This document shows, in pieces, positions 36,918 to 47,218 of a DNA stretch of 64,000 nucleotides. The notes under the pieces were generated by a model. That model was not told the DNA's origin and ran no database searches. It was given only the letters and a program-made list of their open reading frames with translations. Positions within the stretch are counted from its first letter, which is position 1. Each line of letters opens with the position of its first letter. The position numbers and the translations under genes are program-made. Source of the DNA: CAZHHH01 sp052400685 (GTDB lineage: Bacteria; Bacteroidota; Bacteroidia; Bacteroidales; Marinilabiliaceae); NCBI GenBank assembly GCA_052400685.1, contig JBQTGJ010000002.1; one strand, written 5' to 3'.

Positions 36918-37774
36918 TCATTTTAGCGTATCTATTAATTTATCTAATGCGTCATTTGTCCAACCTGCACCGACACTCAAATGGTCACAGTATATTATCG
37001 TTTGGGAATTATTCTTATATACAAATCCCTTTATTTCCCGCTGGTTATTTGCCCCAAATTTTACCTCTTTAAAGTCAGACGTAATATTAAACAAATCTTT
37101 TAATTGTTCTATTTGCAGATACCCCTTTGCCCCGATAACAATTTTTGAAAAGTTCTTATAAAAATCATTCTTTAAGAGTTCTTTTCTCTCTGAAATCAAT
37201 TTGTGCCCTCTGCTATATTTTGAAGGGATATGATTAATCTCGGTAATAAAACAGTCTGTAAAAAATGAGTCTGTAATATTTTCTGTTTCCTCAAAAATAT
37301 CTTTGGTATTTTTACTTTTCAATCCCGCAATAATTTGTGCGTATATTCCCCAAGTATGACGAGGTCTCATTTTTTGAGTATGATATTCTCTTGGGAAGAA
37401 TGGATTAAACTTCAAATCAGTCAAAATATTGGTGGGGTTGTTTAAAATAGATTCCCATTGTATTATATTATTAATACTCTCTTTAATAAATAATTCAGGA
37501 TGCATCTCAATGTCAAAGCCTTTTTCTTTTCAATAAATAAGATATCTGAATCTGGATTTCCAAAGCCAATATAATATGGATTTGACAATTTCCATACTTC
37601 CTGTAAATCATTAACTTTCACACATAAATCACCCCACAATAATTCTCGTCTCTCAGAATCCTTACACTTCAATAATTTTAAAAACTCCGACTTTAATGCA
37701 GTATCCTCAAATCTTAGTTTGTCAATGTAATCGTAATATTTATCGTCCCATTTCTCTTTTAATAATGTTTTCAT
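36918..37774 (-). pseudogene. Uracil-DNA-glycosylase-like gene split by a frameshift
   Basis: Two overlapping minus frames (37774-37463 and 37505-36918) read as one ~285-residue protein if one base is gained in GAAAAGAAAAAGGC near 37525. Combined motifs include YYIGFGNPDSDILFIEK, FFTDCFITEINHIPSKYS, KIVIGAKGYL and IIYCDHLSVGAGWTNDALD, which vaguely recall the uracil-DNA glycosylase superfamily. Either it is inactivated, the base run is a sequencing error, or a -1 ribosomal shift on the A-rich site joins the halves. It is the only gene in its cassette. Confidence 0.55.
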
Positions 37775-38021
37775 TTCTGTTAAGGTTTTTCGGTTTTCTA
37801 CTCCTGCATTACAGCCAACGCCCCCATATCGTCATTAACATTTCATGTATTAAATAGCAATTACCTAATATATCTTTATCAAAAAAAAACATCTTTATAA
37901 ACAGTCTTCATGTCGTTTTCACAAAAAGACCTACTAAAATACTGCAAACTAATGCTTATTACAAGAAAAATATTATGAAGTAAAATTATAAAAGAGGACA
38001 AATCAGACAAATAAAGTAAAT

Positions 38022-38243
38022 TCAGATTCCAACCATCTTAAAGAATTCATAAAGCTTTAAATTCCGTGCTTCACAAATCCTCATTATTGTAGTAAGTGCA
38101 ATTTGATATTCTTTGTCTTCTCTTATTCGACGAACCGTTTTTTCATCAATAAAGTGTTCTTTGGCAAAAAGACTATTATTATTAGTAGGTATAACCCAAT
38201 TATCCCTTATAAATTCAACGATTTGTCTATTTACACTATTCAT
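38022..38243 (-). CDS. Small XRE-type HTH protein
   Basis: 73 residues. SLFAKEHFIDEKTVRRIREDKEYQIALTT fits a Cro/C1-type helix-turn-helix, followed by a short helix. It probably binds DNA as a dimer. It stands alone between the solitary cassette and the second SusCD locus; no partner toxin is adjacent. Target unknown. Confidence 0.65.
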   Translation of the reverse strand: MNSVNRQIVEFIRDNWVIPTNNNSLFAKEHFIDEKTVRRIREDKEYQIALTTIMRICEARNLKLYEFFKMVGI

Positions 38244-39017
38244 AGTGACAAATAAAGGTTATATCTGAAAAAACAATTCGGACTGAAATCCGAATTATGA
38301 AAAATTTGTATATATTTGTATAAAATTGCATTGCTATCAAATATTTTAGCGATACTTCGATAGATGATTATAATTGAAGCATTCGCTTAGATTCTCACCT
38401 TTGGAAACTGGCACTTTTTAATGGTACGAGAAAATAAGTGGAATAGCTCACGACTCAGGCGTGGGCTCACTTATCGTTCCAAGGTATGCCAGTACCTCAA
38501 AGGTGGCAAATTGAGTTCCGCGCCCTCTTTATTTACCGGCGCACCGTTATAATCAAACGACTCAACGCCGGATCTTCTTCCCGCAAGGGTGCATTTCATC
38601 TTTACATTTTTTTAAAACGGTTTAATCTTAACAGTTATCCGCTACTTATGAAACATTAGTCAGGCCTTATCACAAAAAAAGCCCGCTACAACAGTTTGGC
38701 GACGTGCAGCAGGCTTATTAATTAACCAAAGTCAGTTAAATTAACACATCAAAATTATGAAAAATTTCTCACACACGGCCATATCGGCTCCGGTATGCAT
38801 TGCTTTGCGCGCGCCGTAACATATTTCTCACAATAATTATTTACGGGATTAAACACAGTCGGGTCACTCAATATCAGGGTCACCACGTCTGAAACGGGCA
38901 TTTCCCATCATTTGCAAAATAAATTCCACCAAAGGGGTTATGGGAATGCTATGCCTTGATCCGAAGGGGGCAAAATCAAATCAACACATTAACAATCAGA
39001 TAAAAACAGATATTAAT
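38244..39017. other. Gene-less stretch with structured DNA
   Basis: Apart from the long hairpin listed separately, a weaker hairpin with AGCCCGCT and AGCAGGCT arms lies at about 38680-38716 and may terminate transcription. The sequence just before 39018 may hold the promoter of the IPT fragment. No gene is recognised. Confidence 0.4.
38396..38505. ncRNA. 110-nt rod-like palindrome, possible structured RNA or ssDNA site
   Basis: Outer arms CACCTTTG-N4-CTGGCA and TGCCAG-N5-CAAAGGTG pair. A middle stem ATAAGTG / CACTTAT and an inner stem AGCTCACG / CGTGGGCT continue the rod to a 7-nt loop. Bulges are placed between stems. It could be a small RNA, an attC-like folded site without the usual cores, or a transposon end. 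The strand is undetermined. Confidence 0.45.
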
Positions 39018-39347
39018 ATGAAAACATTTCAGACCAAACCCACCGAAGGGGTTGCGCAAGTACGTGCCGTTGAGCCTGTCATTATGGGTCTTCGGCTACT
39101 GTTGGCAACGCTGCTGCTGTTGCTGATACTGGTTTCGTGCCAAGACGACGATACGTCACCCGGGGAGGTTCGCGACCCGTCGCTTCCGGTGCAGCTTGAT
39201 GCCTTTATGCCCGACAGTGGTGGCATTCGCACCAAATTTATTGTGAAGGGGTTCAACTTTGGGTCGGATATATCGAAGATACAGGTTCTCTTTTCGTCGG
39301 ACGAACGAGCGGCCACTGTTTTGGGGGTTAACAACAACACCATTTAA
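39018..39347 (+). pseudogene. Truncated IPT/TIG-domain lipoprotein
   Basis: 109 codons: a hydrophobic leader with Cys in LILVSCQDDD, then the start of an IPT/TIG domain (LDAFMPDSGGIRTKFIVKGFNFGSD). A stop falls inside the domain at NNNTI, and residual coding-like, higher-GC sequence follows. Intact relatives usually precede SusCD pairs as surface glycan-binding proteins. Here only the beginning is left. Confidence 0.65.
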
Positions 39348-39554
39348 GCTGTTACGGGCGGCGACATCATTGCGGCCGTTGACAATGCCGGCAGTGAGTG
39401 GCCGCATCGGCCATAGAATACCAATGTCGGTCAGACAATAGCGTTTTTGGGCAAGCGCTGACGAAGTTATAATAGTATGGAAGGATGTATGCAGTTTATA
39501 CATAAAAAACTGCCAAAAATTAATCTTGTTAAATAGAAATATAAAATTTCGGAC

Positions 39555-42500
39555 ATGAGAAAATTAAAATTACAGACTGATAACCTGCGAAGAAAATTAA
39601 GCGGCCTTTTAAAAATGGTTCCACTAGTATTGTTGATTTTGGTAAATATTATAACAAACTCAACCATTGTGTATGCCGCGGTTCCTCAAAAAGCAGGACA
39701 GGTTACCGGAGTTGTTAGTGATGAATTAGGTAATCCAATTCCGGGTGTTAATATTTTTGTAAAAGAAACCACCATCGGAACCGTATCTGATATTGACGGC
39801 CGTTTTACTTTGAATGTTTCCGCAACAGAACAACCGGTTTTGGTTTTATCATTTATTGGTTATGAACTCAAGGAGATAGAAGTAGGCGAACAATCAGTAT
39901 TTGATGTGACCATGAAATCATCACTGGCATCGTTGGACGAAGTCGTTGTTGTTGGTTTTGGGACACAAAAAAAGGTAAATATAACGGGTTCTGTGGCGAC
40001 AGCTTCATCTAAAGACCTGGAAAAACGACCTGTGTCCAATGCAGTGCAGGCTTTGCAGGGAGTTATTCCCGGTCTTAACATCTACAATAGTGGTGTTGGA
40101 GGCGAACTTGATGCTACCAAAACAATTAATATCAGGGGAACCGGGACTATTGGTGATGGCTCAAAAGGAGATCCTCTGATACTGATTGATGGTATGGAAG
40201 GAGACATTAATACCATCAATCCACAGGATATTGAAAGTATTTCTGTTTTGAAGGATGCGGCATCCTCTTCAATTTACGGATCAAGAGCTCCTTTTGGTGT
40301 TGTACTTGTTACAACAAAAAGTGGGAAAAAAGGCAAAACGGTCATCAACTACAATAACAGTTTTCGTTATAAGACACCGGTAATGATGCCTGACATGCAG
40401 AACTCCTGGGAGTTTGTCAACTTTTTTGATGATGCTAATTTCAATGCGTCCAATTCACATTTATATAGTGACGATTATAAACAGTTGGTTAAGAGCTATT
40501 ATGATGGCGAATTAGAACCTTCGGATGTTGCTTATTTGGGTAGTGGTGGAAAATGGAACTATGACTACACCTATGCCAATGTTGATTGGTTGGATGAATA
40601 CTATAAAGACTGGTCTCCATCGCAGGAACACAATTTTAGCATCAGTGGAGGCAATACTGATTTCACCTATTATATTTCGACAAATTACATGACAGAGGAA
40701 GGTTTCATGCGTTATGGCACAGAAGGTTTTGACAGATATTCACTTAGTGGAAAAATTTCGGCACAATTGACTGACATCCTAAAAGTTGATTATTCAAATC
40801 GTTTTATCAGAACTGACTATGCCCGTCCTACTAATATGAATGAAGGATTTTACGATCATATTCTTCGCAGGGCACGCCCAATCAGGGCAAAAAAGGACCC
40901 CAATGGATATTATATGTCTGATATAAACTACATACAAACCATGTCGGAGGGCGGTCGTCAGAAAGAACAGAATGATGATATGTATCAGCAGGTGAAAGCA
41001 ACCTTAACGCCGTTAAAAGGATGGAATATTATAGGAGAAATGAATGTTAGAACAGGTAACGACTGGACGCATTGGGATCAAAAACGAGTTTATTCTCATT
41101 ATGCCGATAATCCTGAAAACACCTATAAAGCACTAACCAGTCCCAATAACGATCAGGTTTATGAATACTCGTATAAATCCACATTTCTGAATCCAAATGT
41201 TTATACCAATTATTCAAAGCAGGTTGGTCGACATAGTTTTACCGGAATGATGGGATTTCAGTATGAGCAGATGAAATACCGTGATATGAATGCCCAGCGT
41301 GCTGATATGATCACGACTGATTTACCTGTATTAAATTTAACCACCAACAATGATAACATGTCTATCAATGGACAATATCAGGAGTGGAAAACAGCGGGCT
41401 TTTTTGGGCGTTTAAACTATGATTTGGATGGTAAATATCTGGCCGAATTAAATTTAAGATATGATGGCACCTCACGTTTCCGCGCTGAAAAGAGATGGGC
41501 CTGGGCTCCTTCGGCTTCTTTGGGTTGGAATATGGCACGTGAAAGTTTCTGGAGTAATCTGGAGAATGTTATCGGCACTTTTAAGCTAAGAGCTTCGTAT
41601 GGTGAATTATCGAATCAGAATACAGACAGTTGGTATCCAACTTATCAAACGTTGCCAACAGGTGCCGCCGATGGGGAATGGGTCATTAACGGTGCCAAGC
41701 CTAATACTGCATCAGTTCCGGGATTAATCTCTTCATCTTTAACCTGGGAAAAAATACAAACAACCAATTTGGGAATTGATTTTGGTGCCTTCAGGAATCG
41801 CTTAACAGGTTCTTTTGACTATTTTGCCAGAAAAACGACCAATATGGTCGGCCCCGGCGTTGAACTACCTGCAACACTCGGTTTAGATGTGCCAAAGACC
41901 AATAATACCGACCTGAAAACAAGCGGATGGGAACTGGAAGTTTCATGGAGAGATCAAAAAGGTAAATTTCAATATGGTGCAAGGTTGAATGTGTCTGATT
42001 CCAGAACAAAAATATTACGGTATGGCAATCCCACGGGAAGTTTAAGTAAATACGTAGAAGAATACTATACAGGAAATATCTATGGATATACAAGCATAGG
42101 TATTGCGAAGACCGATGCTGAAATGCAGGAGCATCTGGAAACGTTGCCCAACGGTGGTCAGGATGCCCTGGGAAGTAACTGGGCTGCTGGTGATATTATG
42201 TATGCCGACATCAATGGGGACGGTAAAGTGAATAATGGCGAATATACCATTCATGATATGGGTGATTTAAAAAAGATCGGAAACAGCACCCCCAGATTTC
42301 TTACAGGTATAACGCTTGATGCATCATGGAATGGATTTGATATTCAGATGCTTTGGCAAGGGGTATTAAAACGTGATTTTGACCCGGGAGAGAATAGTAT
42401 GGTATTTTGGGGTGCGACCGGTAGTGGTCAATGGTGGTCAACAGCTTTTTCTGAACACCTTGATTATTTTCGCGACGATTCGGATCATCCGCTTGGTATG

Positions 42501-42806
42501 AACACTAACTCGTATTATCCCCGTCCGTTGTTTAACAACAAGAATCACAAAACTCAAACCCGATATCTGCAGGATGCATCTTACATGCGTTTAAAGAATT
42601 TGCAAATAGGATATACTTTTTCGAAGTTTTTGGTCCGTCAAATTTCTTTGCAAAATCTACGAATTTATGTTTCCGGAGAAAATTTGCTGACGATGACTAA
42701 TTTATCAAAAACGATGGATCCGGAAACTGCAGGCATCGGAAAACAGGGGGGTACTGTTTATCCGCTTTCAACCGTGTATAGTTTTGGCTTAAGTGTGAAT
42801 TTTTAA
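39555..42806 (+). CDS. SusC/RagA-family TonB-dependent transporter
   Basis: 1083 residues. Hydrophobic signal (residues ~18-43), N-terminal carboxypeptidase-like domain (GQVTGVVSDELGNPIPGVNI), linker DEVVVVGFGTQKKVNITGS, plug SSIYGSRAPFGVVLVTTKSG and C-terminal barrel ending FGLSVNF. The outer-membrane channel for a glycan that cannot be deduced, because no enzyme genes adjoin. It forms an operon with the SusD gene 12 bp downstream. Standard length. Confidence 0.93.
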   Translation: MRKLKLQTDNLRRKLSGLLKMVPLVLLILVNIITNSTIVYAAVPQKAGQVTGVVSDELGNPIPGVNIFVKETTIGTVSDIDGRFTLNVSATEQPVLVLSFIGYELKEIEVGEQSVFDVTMKSSLASLDEVVVVGFGTQKKVNITGSVATASSKDLEKRPVSNAVQALQGVIPGLNIYNSGVGGELDATKTINIRGTGTIGDGSKGDPLILIDGMEGDINTINPQDIESISVLKDAASSSIYGSRAPFGVVLVTTKSGKKGKTVINYNNSFRYKTPVMMPDMQNSWEFVNFFDDANFNASNSHLYSDDYKQLVKSYYDGELEPSDVAYLGSGGKWNYDYTYANVDWLDEYYKDWSPSQEHNFSISGGNTDFTYYISTNYMTEEGFMRYGTEGFDRYSLSGKISAQLTDILKVDYSNRFIRTDYARPTNMNEGFYDHILRRARPIRAKKDPNGYYMSDINYIQTMSEGGRQKEQNDDMYQQVKATLTPLKGWNIIGEMNVRTGNDWTHWDQKRVYSHYADNPENTYKALTSPNNDQVYEYSYKSTFLNPNVYTNYSKQVGRHSFTGMMGFQYEQMKYRDMNAQRADMITTDLPVLNLTTNNDNMSINGQYQEWKTAGFFGRLNYDLDGKYLAELNLRYDGTSRFRAEKRWAWAPSASLGWNMARESFWSNLENVIGTFKLRASYGELSNQNTDSWYPTYQTLPTGAADGEWVINGAKPNTASVPGLISSSLTWEKIQTTNLGIDFGAFRNRLTGSFDYFARKTTNMVGPGVELPATLGLDVPKTNNTDLKTSGWELEVSWRDQKGKFQYGARLNVSDSRTKILRYGNPTGSLSKYVEEYYTGNIYGYTSIGIAKTDAEMQEHLETLPNGGQDALGSNWAAGDIMYADINGDGKVNNGEYTIHDMGDLKKIGNSTPRFLTGITLDASWNGFDIQMLWQGVLKRDFDPGENSMVFWGATGSGQWWSTAFSEHLDYFRDDSDHPLGMNTNSYYPRPLFNNKNHKTQTRYLQDASYMRLKNLQIGYTFSKFLVRQISLQNLRIYVSGENLLTMTNLSKTMDPETAGIGKQGGTVYPLSTVYSFGLSVNF

Positions 42807-42818
42807 ACTGAAAACGCA

Positions 42819-44855
42819 ATGAGAATATTAAAATATATTTCAACTGAAATTGTACTTGCATTAGGCGCGACTGCCCTTTTGTTGGCAAGTTGTGACGATA
42901 AACTGGACGTAACACCTCCATCAAATGTTACGCCTGAACGATACTTATGGGAGGAAGCCCAGCTGGCTGCCTATACTGTAAATTATTACGCAGACTACAG
43001 TTCTTATAGTGAAGGTAGCGATGATAAAGGAGGAATGCTTCCCAGTCATTACGGCAGTGGAGGTGAGTCATTTTATTTTAATGATTTGGCCACTGATAAT
43101 GCCACAACAAGAGGATCAAATAATCGATATGTTCCGGGATTATGGACTGTGGCGGCAACAGGGGGAGAATGGAATTTTTCCAATATATATGCTTTGAATT
43201 ATTATCTTGAAACAGTTGTTCCCCGGCATGAAAATGGCGAGATAACAGGTAATTCCGAGAATATAAGTTATTATATTGGGGAAGGCTATTTTTTAAGAGC
43301 CCATGAATATTTCTACAGACTAAGAAAGTTGGGTGATTTTCCAATTATTTCAACAACATTGCCCGACAATCAGGAAGCACTTACTAAGGCTTCTGAACGT
43401 CGTCCACGAAATGAAGTGGCCCGTTTTATCCTGCAAGATCTGGATAAAGCCATCGGTATGCTTTTGAATGATCCGGATGGTGGAAAGGTTCGCATTACCC
43501 GTAATGCAGCCGTACTTTTAAAGGCGCGTGTGGCTTTGTTTGAAGCGACATGGCTTAAATATCATGCAGGTACTGCTCTTGTTCCAAACGGGCCAGGATG
43601 GCCAGGGGCCAACAAAGCTTACAATAGTGGTTATACTTTTCCCGGTGGTAGTTTGCAGGGAGAAATTGATTTTTTCCTGGATGAGGCAATGGATGCTTCT
43701 TCCGAAATTGCCGATGCAATTTCGTTGATTGACAATAACCAGGTTATTCAGGAAAATGCATCACAATCGGTTAACGATTATTACAATATGTTTGCCACCC
43801 CCGATCCTTCTGCTTATCCGGAAGTCATTATGTATAGAGAATATAATGTAGCTTTGGGAAGAGCGCACAGTTATAATCACTATATCTATTATGGTGCACA
43901 GAAAGGATATACGCACCAAATGGAACAATCCTTCCTTATGGCTAATGGTCTTCCTATTTATGATGCAATGAGCGGTTATGCCGGTGATGATCGCATTCAG
44001 GAAACTAAAATTGACAGAGACAGTAGATGGCAACTTTTTATGAAGGCACCAGGTGAAGTAAAAGCCTTTAAAAATGTAGAGATTCCTGAAACTTTTGAAA
44101 TTGCACCGGTTGTTTACAGTTCAGACGGGAAATATTCAACCTCTACCGGCTATATGCTTGGGAAAGGATATGCACTTGATTATAGTATGCAAATTTTGGG
44201 ACAGGATATTACTGCACCAGTGATATTTAGGGCTGCTGAAGCATATTTGATTTATTTGGAAGCCAGCTATGAAAAAAACGGATCTATTGATGAAAAGGCT
44301 GACCAATACTGGAGAGCCATTCGTCTGAGGGCTGGTGTTAATGAAGATTATAATGTAACTATCAGTCATACAATAATGAGTGAAGAAGCTAAAAATGACT
44401 GGGGTGCATATTCTCATGGACAGTTAGTGGATGAAACATTGTATAACATTCGTCGTGAGCGTCGCAGCGAATTGATGGGTGAGGGACAACGTTATTGTGA
44501 TCTCTTACGCTGGCGGGCAATGGATCAGTTAAACGGATTTCAGATTGAAGGTTGCAAAATCTGGGGGCCCATGCAAAATGATTATGAAGCAGGTGTCTTG
44601 TTAGCTGATCAGACTGATGAAAAGAAAAATACCGTATCGTCTTCTTCTTTAAGCCCCTATTTGCGACCTTATCAAATTGTGAAGTCCAACAATAATTTTT
44701 ATGAGGGGCTTAACTTTAGTGAGGCTCATTATCTGGAACCAATTGCTGTTCAGCATTTCTTGATTACTTCAGAGGATGGAAAAACGATTTCAACTTCACC
44801 TATTTATCAGAATCCTGGCTGGCCTACAGTGGCCGGACAAGGGGCTGAAGAATAA
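42819..44855 (+). CDS. SusD/RagB-family lipoprotein
   Basis: 678 residues, longer than the other SusD here. Lipobox ALLLASCDD (Cys ~25). SusD helices include EGYFLRAHEYFYRLRKLGDF, and the conserved end NIRRERRSELMGEGQRYCDLLRW. The surface partner of the preceding SusC. The extra length resembles SusD proteins for larger oligosaccharides, but the ligand is unknown. Confidence 0.92.
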   Translation: MRILKYISTEIVLALGATALLLASCDDKLDVTPPSNVTPERYLWEEAQLAAYTVNYYADYSSYSEGSDDKGGMLPSHYGSGGESFYFNDLATDNATTRGSNNRYVPGLWTVAATGGEWNFSNIYALNYYLETVVPRHENGEITGNSENISYYIGEGYFLRAHEYFYRLRKLGDFPIISTTLPDNQEALTKASERRPRNEVARFILQDLDKAIGMLLNDPDGGKVRITRNAAVLLKARVALFEATWLKYHAGTALVPNGPGWPGANKAYNSGYTFPGGSLQGEIDFFLDEAMDASSEIADAISLIDNNQVIQENASQSVNDYYNMFATPDPSAYPEVIMYREYNVALGRAHSYNHYIYYGAQKGYTHQMEQSFLMANGLPIYDAMSGYAGDDRIQETKIDRDSRWQLFMKAPGEVKAFKNVEIPETFEIAPVVYSSDGKYSTSTGYMLGKGYALDYSMQILGQDITAPVIFRAAEAYLIYLEASYEKNGSIDEKADQYWRAIRLRAGVNEDYNVTISHTIMSEEAKNDWGAYSHGQLVDETLYNIRRERRSELMGEGQRYCDLLRWRAMDQLNGFQIEGCKIWGPMQNDYEAGVLLADQTDEKKNTVSSSSLSPYLRPYQIVKSNNNFYEGLNFSEAHYLEPIAVQHFLITSEDGKTISTSPIYQNPGWPTVAGQGAEE

Positions 44856-45043
44856 AATATTATGATTATTGCTTGCCCCAAAAAGCCATACTTTATAGAC
44901 AGACACTCGTTCGTGTTTGTCTATAAAGTTCAGCTTCTGCGTTACCGTAGTCTTCAAAATGGATAAACAAAAGCGCGGCCTGTAAGGCCAGATCAGACAT
45001 CACATAAAAAGATATTAACCGAGGCTGAAAGCTTTGATGCCAA

Positions 45044-46102
45044 CTAACAATTACTGTTTATTGTAATTACAATTTTACCAATATGTTTCTTTTCAAGAAA
45101 GGCTTGTTGTGCCTTTACGATTTCTTCGATTGGATAAGTTGCCGAAACCAATGGCGCAATATTTCTGTTTTCGATATGTTTTATCAAATTTGAAAAAACA
45201 CACTCTTCGAGCACTGTGCATCCAAAAAGGCTTAAATCCTTTAAATAGAGCGTTCGGATGTCAAGTTTTACATGAGGATCTCCAATAGCACCAGCAACAG
45301 CATATCGTCCAAAGTGTTTAAGCACATCCAACAATTCTGGCCATTGTTTGCCTCCCACCAAATCGATAACAACATCAATGCTGTTCTCCCCCAGTTTCCC
45401 CACAACACTATCGCTTCTCATTAATACTTCGTCGGCTCCAATATTTAGAACCTTATCAGCCTTTTCGGGGCCAGTGATACCAATCACCTTTGCACCACGC
45501 GCTTTTGCTAACTGAATAGCCGCAGAACCGACTCCTCCTGAAGCTCCGGTTATTAATACGCGTTCGCCAGCAGAGACCTTAGCCCTTGTCAGCATATTTT
45601 CTGCTGTGGAATAAGAACAAGGAAACGATGCCAGTTCCACATCGCTAAATTCACTTTTAATTGCATATGCATGCTTTGAAGCAACAACGGTATACTCGGC
45701 AAAACCGCCGTCGCATTCTGAACCAAAATACCAGGCTTGTTTCAGACTCACGCCATCAACTTCAGTAAGACACGGCTCAACTAATACTCGTTCATTCAAG
45801 CGTTGGTTACTGACCTGTTTACCTACTGAAACGATCTGTCCACAAACATCGGCCCCTTGTATCCTGGGGAATTTTATGGAATCACCAGACCAACTTGCAT
45901 CATCACTGTCACTCTCACCTTTTGAATACCACGCCTTGCGAGTGTTGATATCTGTATTATTTATAGCAGCTGCTCCAACTTTTATAAGTACTTCATTAGG
46001 TCCGGGGTTTGGTACAGGAATATCATCACGCAGTTCCAACATGTCAAAATCACCATGTCCTTTTAAATAGACGCCGCGCATTTTTTTGGGTATTTCATTC
46101 AT
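45044..46102 (-). CDS. Medium-chain dehydrogenase/reductase (quinone oxidoreductase-like)
   Basis: 352 residues. GroES-like N-terminal domain (NPGPNEVLIKVGAAAINNTDI, FPRIQGADVCGQIVSVG) and Rossmann domain with RVLITGASGGVGSAAIQLAKARGAKVIG. The conserved zinc ligands of true alcohol dehydrogenases are not complete, so a zinc-free NAD(P)H-dependent quinone oxidoreductase or enoyl reductase is likely. It is oriented against the SusCD operon and not obviously linked to it. Confidence 0.83.
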   Translation of the reverse strand: MNEIPKKMRGVYLKGHGDFDMLELRDDIPVPNPGPNEVLIKVGAAAINNTDINTRKAWYSKGESDSDDASWSGDSIKFPRIQGADVCGQIVSVGKQVSNQRLNERVLVEPCLTEVDGVSLKQAWYFGSECDGGFAEYTVVASKHAYAIKSEFSDVELASFPCSYSTAENMLTRAKVSAGERVLITGASGGVGSAAIQLAKARGAKVIGITGPEKADKVLNIGADEVLMRSDSVVGKLGENSIDVVIDLVGGKQWPELLDVLKHFGRYAVAGAIGDPHVKLDIRTLYLKDLSLFGCTVLEECVFSNLIKHIENRNIAPLVSATYPIEEIVKAQQAFLEKKHIGKIVITINSNC

Positions 46103-46201
46103 TTTATTATTGCTTTAGATACTTTGTTTTGCAGGCCCATAACGGATGAAATGCCGGATAGAGAAAAGCACGTCGCCACTTTTTGAACTATTAGCAACAG
46201 A

Positions 46202-46411
46202 TTATTCTTCTAAATATTCTTTCAAATTTAATACTTCTTTTTCCAATTTTGCGATCCTATTTCTATATGACTTAGGTCCAAAAATATTCGCAATATAGGT
46301 TATAACAAACAAAATCGTTGAATCACAATAAATATGGCTGACCTTAAAAATCAGCTTTTTGTTTTCCTCGACTAATTCCAAAAAATCATTGGTTAACGCT
46401 TCGTCAATCAT
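46202..46411 (-). CDS. Small chimera-like ORF: sigma-factor start joined to another tail
   Basis: 69 residues. The start (LVEENKKLIFKVSHIYC) resembles region 1.2/2.1 of Bacteroidetes ECF sigma factors, but at about residue 30 it switches to FVITYIANIFGPKSYRNRIAKLEKEV, a hydrophobic stretch plus a coiled-coil-like tail. It could be a deletion fusion of a sigma gene and its downstream partner, hence probably non-functional, or a genuine small protein. Confidence 0.4.
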   Translation of the reverse strand: MIDEALTNDFLELVEENKKLIFKVSHIYCDSTILFVITYIANIFGPKSYRNRIAKLEKEVLNLKEYLEE

Positions 46412-46764
46412 TTGAAATATTATTATTTTGAAATATTAGTCGAGAAAAATCCCAGGAAAGTCACACAGTCATTTAATTTTATGCACTATCGTTTTTTTTG
46501 TTGCAATAATTATCGTTTATAGCCTATAAGAGTTATCGCATTTATATTGTTTTTGCCGGTGATTTCCGGCAAAACAGACCCTGAATTTACTAATTCGCTG
46601 ATATCTATCCAATAAGTTAAACAAAAACAGCCCCCATGTTAAGATGGGAGTCATGGTATATTGAAAACAAATCTTCAAAAATGAAACTTCTCCGCTTGGG
46701 GAAAATCATACTGCCCTCGGGTAGAATCGTGCGCCCAAAGGTCGCCGTTGCATATTTTTGCCCG

Positions 46765-47139
46765 ATTTCAGCGTTTTGAAACGGAGATGCTCCGTTTTAT
46801 CCAAAAAGACTACCTCCACTCAAAGAGGGAGCGTTTCCGCGTCGATTCTGCCTGCATGTCATGCCGGATGGTTACGTACGCATCCGTCGGTTCGGTATTT
46901 ATCTCCATTCCACAAAGCGCCATCTGAATTTGCAATTTGTGCCGGATGAGAAGCCTGACATTGCCCAGTTGATGGTACCCAAAAAGGAAGAAACAGCTTC
47001 AGAACGCATTTTAAGATTAACCGGGATTGACGTGGCCAAATGTCCTCATTGCAAAAAGGGACGTCTGATTGTCATAAGAACTATGCCCAGGATTCGGTCA
47101 CCAGCAGAATCTTCTATGCTTTTTGCAAAGTTGCTATAA
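46765..47139 (+). pseudogene. IS91-family transposase C-terminal remnant, copy 1
   Basis: An open segment from about 46861 reads MPDGYVRIRRFGIYLHSTKR, like the HxLPxGFxRIRxYG motif of IS91 transposases, and later CPHCKKGRLIVIRTMPRI. Before it, FQRFETEMLRFIQ in another frame corresponds to the preceding residues, so a frameshift is present. The catalytic N-terminal two thirds are missing. Confidence 0.7.
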
Positions 47140-47176
47140 CCAACAAAACACCTCCCTTAAAAACTTCATGAACATG

Positions 47177-47218
47177 GGATTAGGGGGTTAGGGGGTTAGG
47201 GATTAGGGGTTAGGGGTC
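47177..47218 (+). repeat. G-rich TTAGGG-like tract
   Basis: Five to six runs of three to five G separated by TTA or ATTA. It could fold as a G-quadruplex on the plus strand. The second element copy has the same tract at 50258-50291 with a different number of runs. Confidence 0.8.

Noticed and set aside
47177..47218. True telomere repeat or linear chromosome end
   Set aside because: The tract is internal, short, irregular and found twice inside a dispersed element with sequence continuing on both sides.
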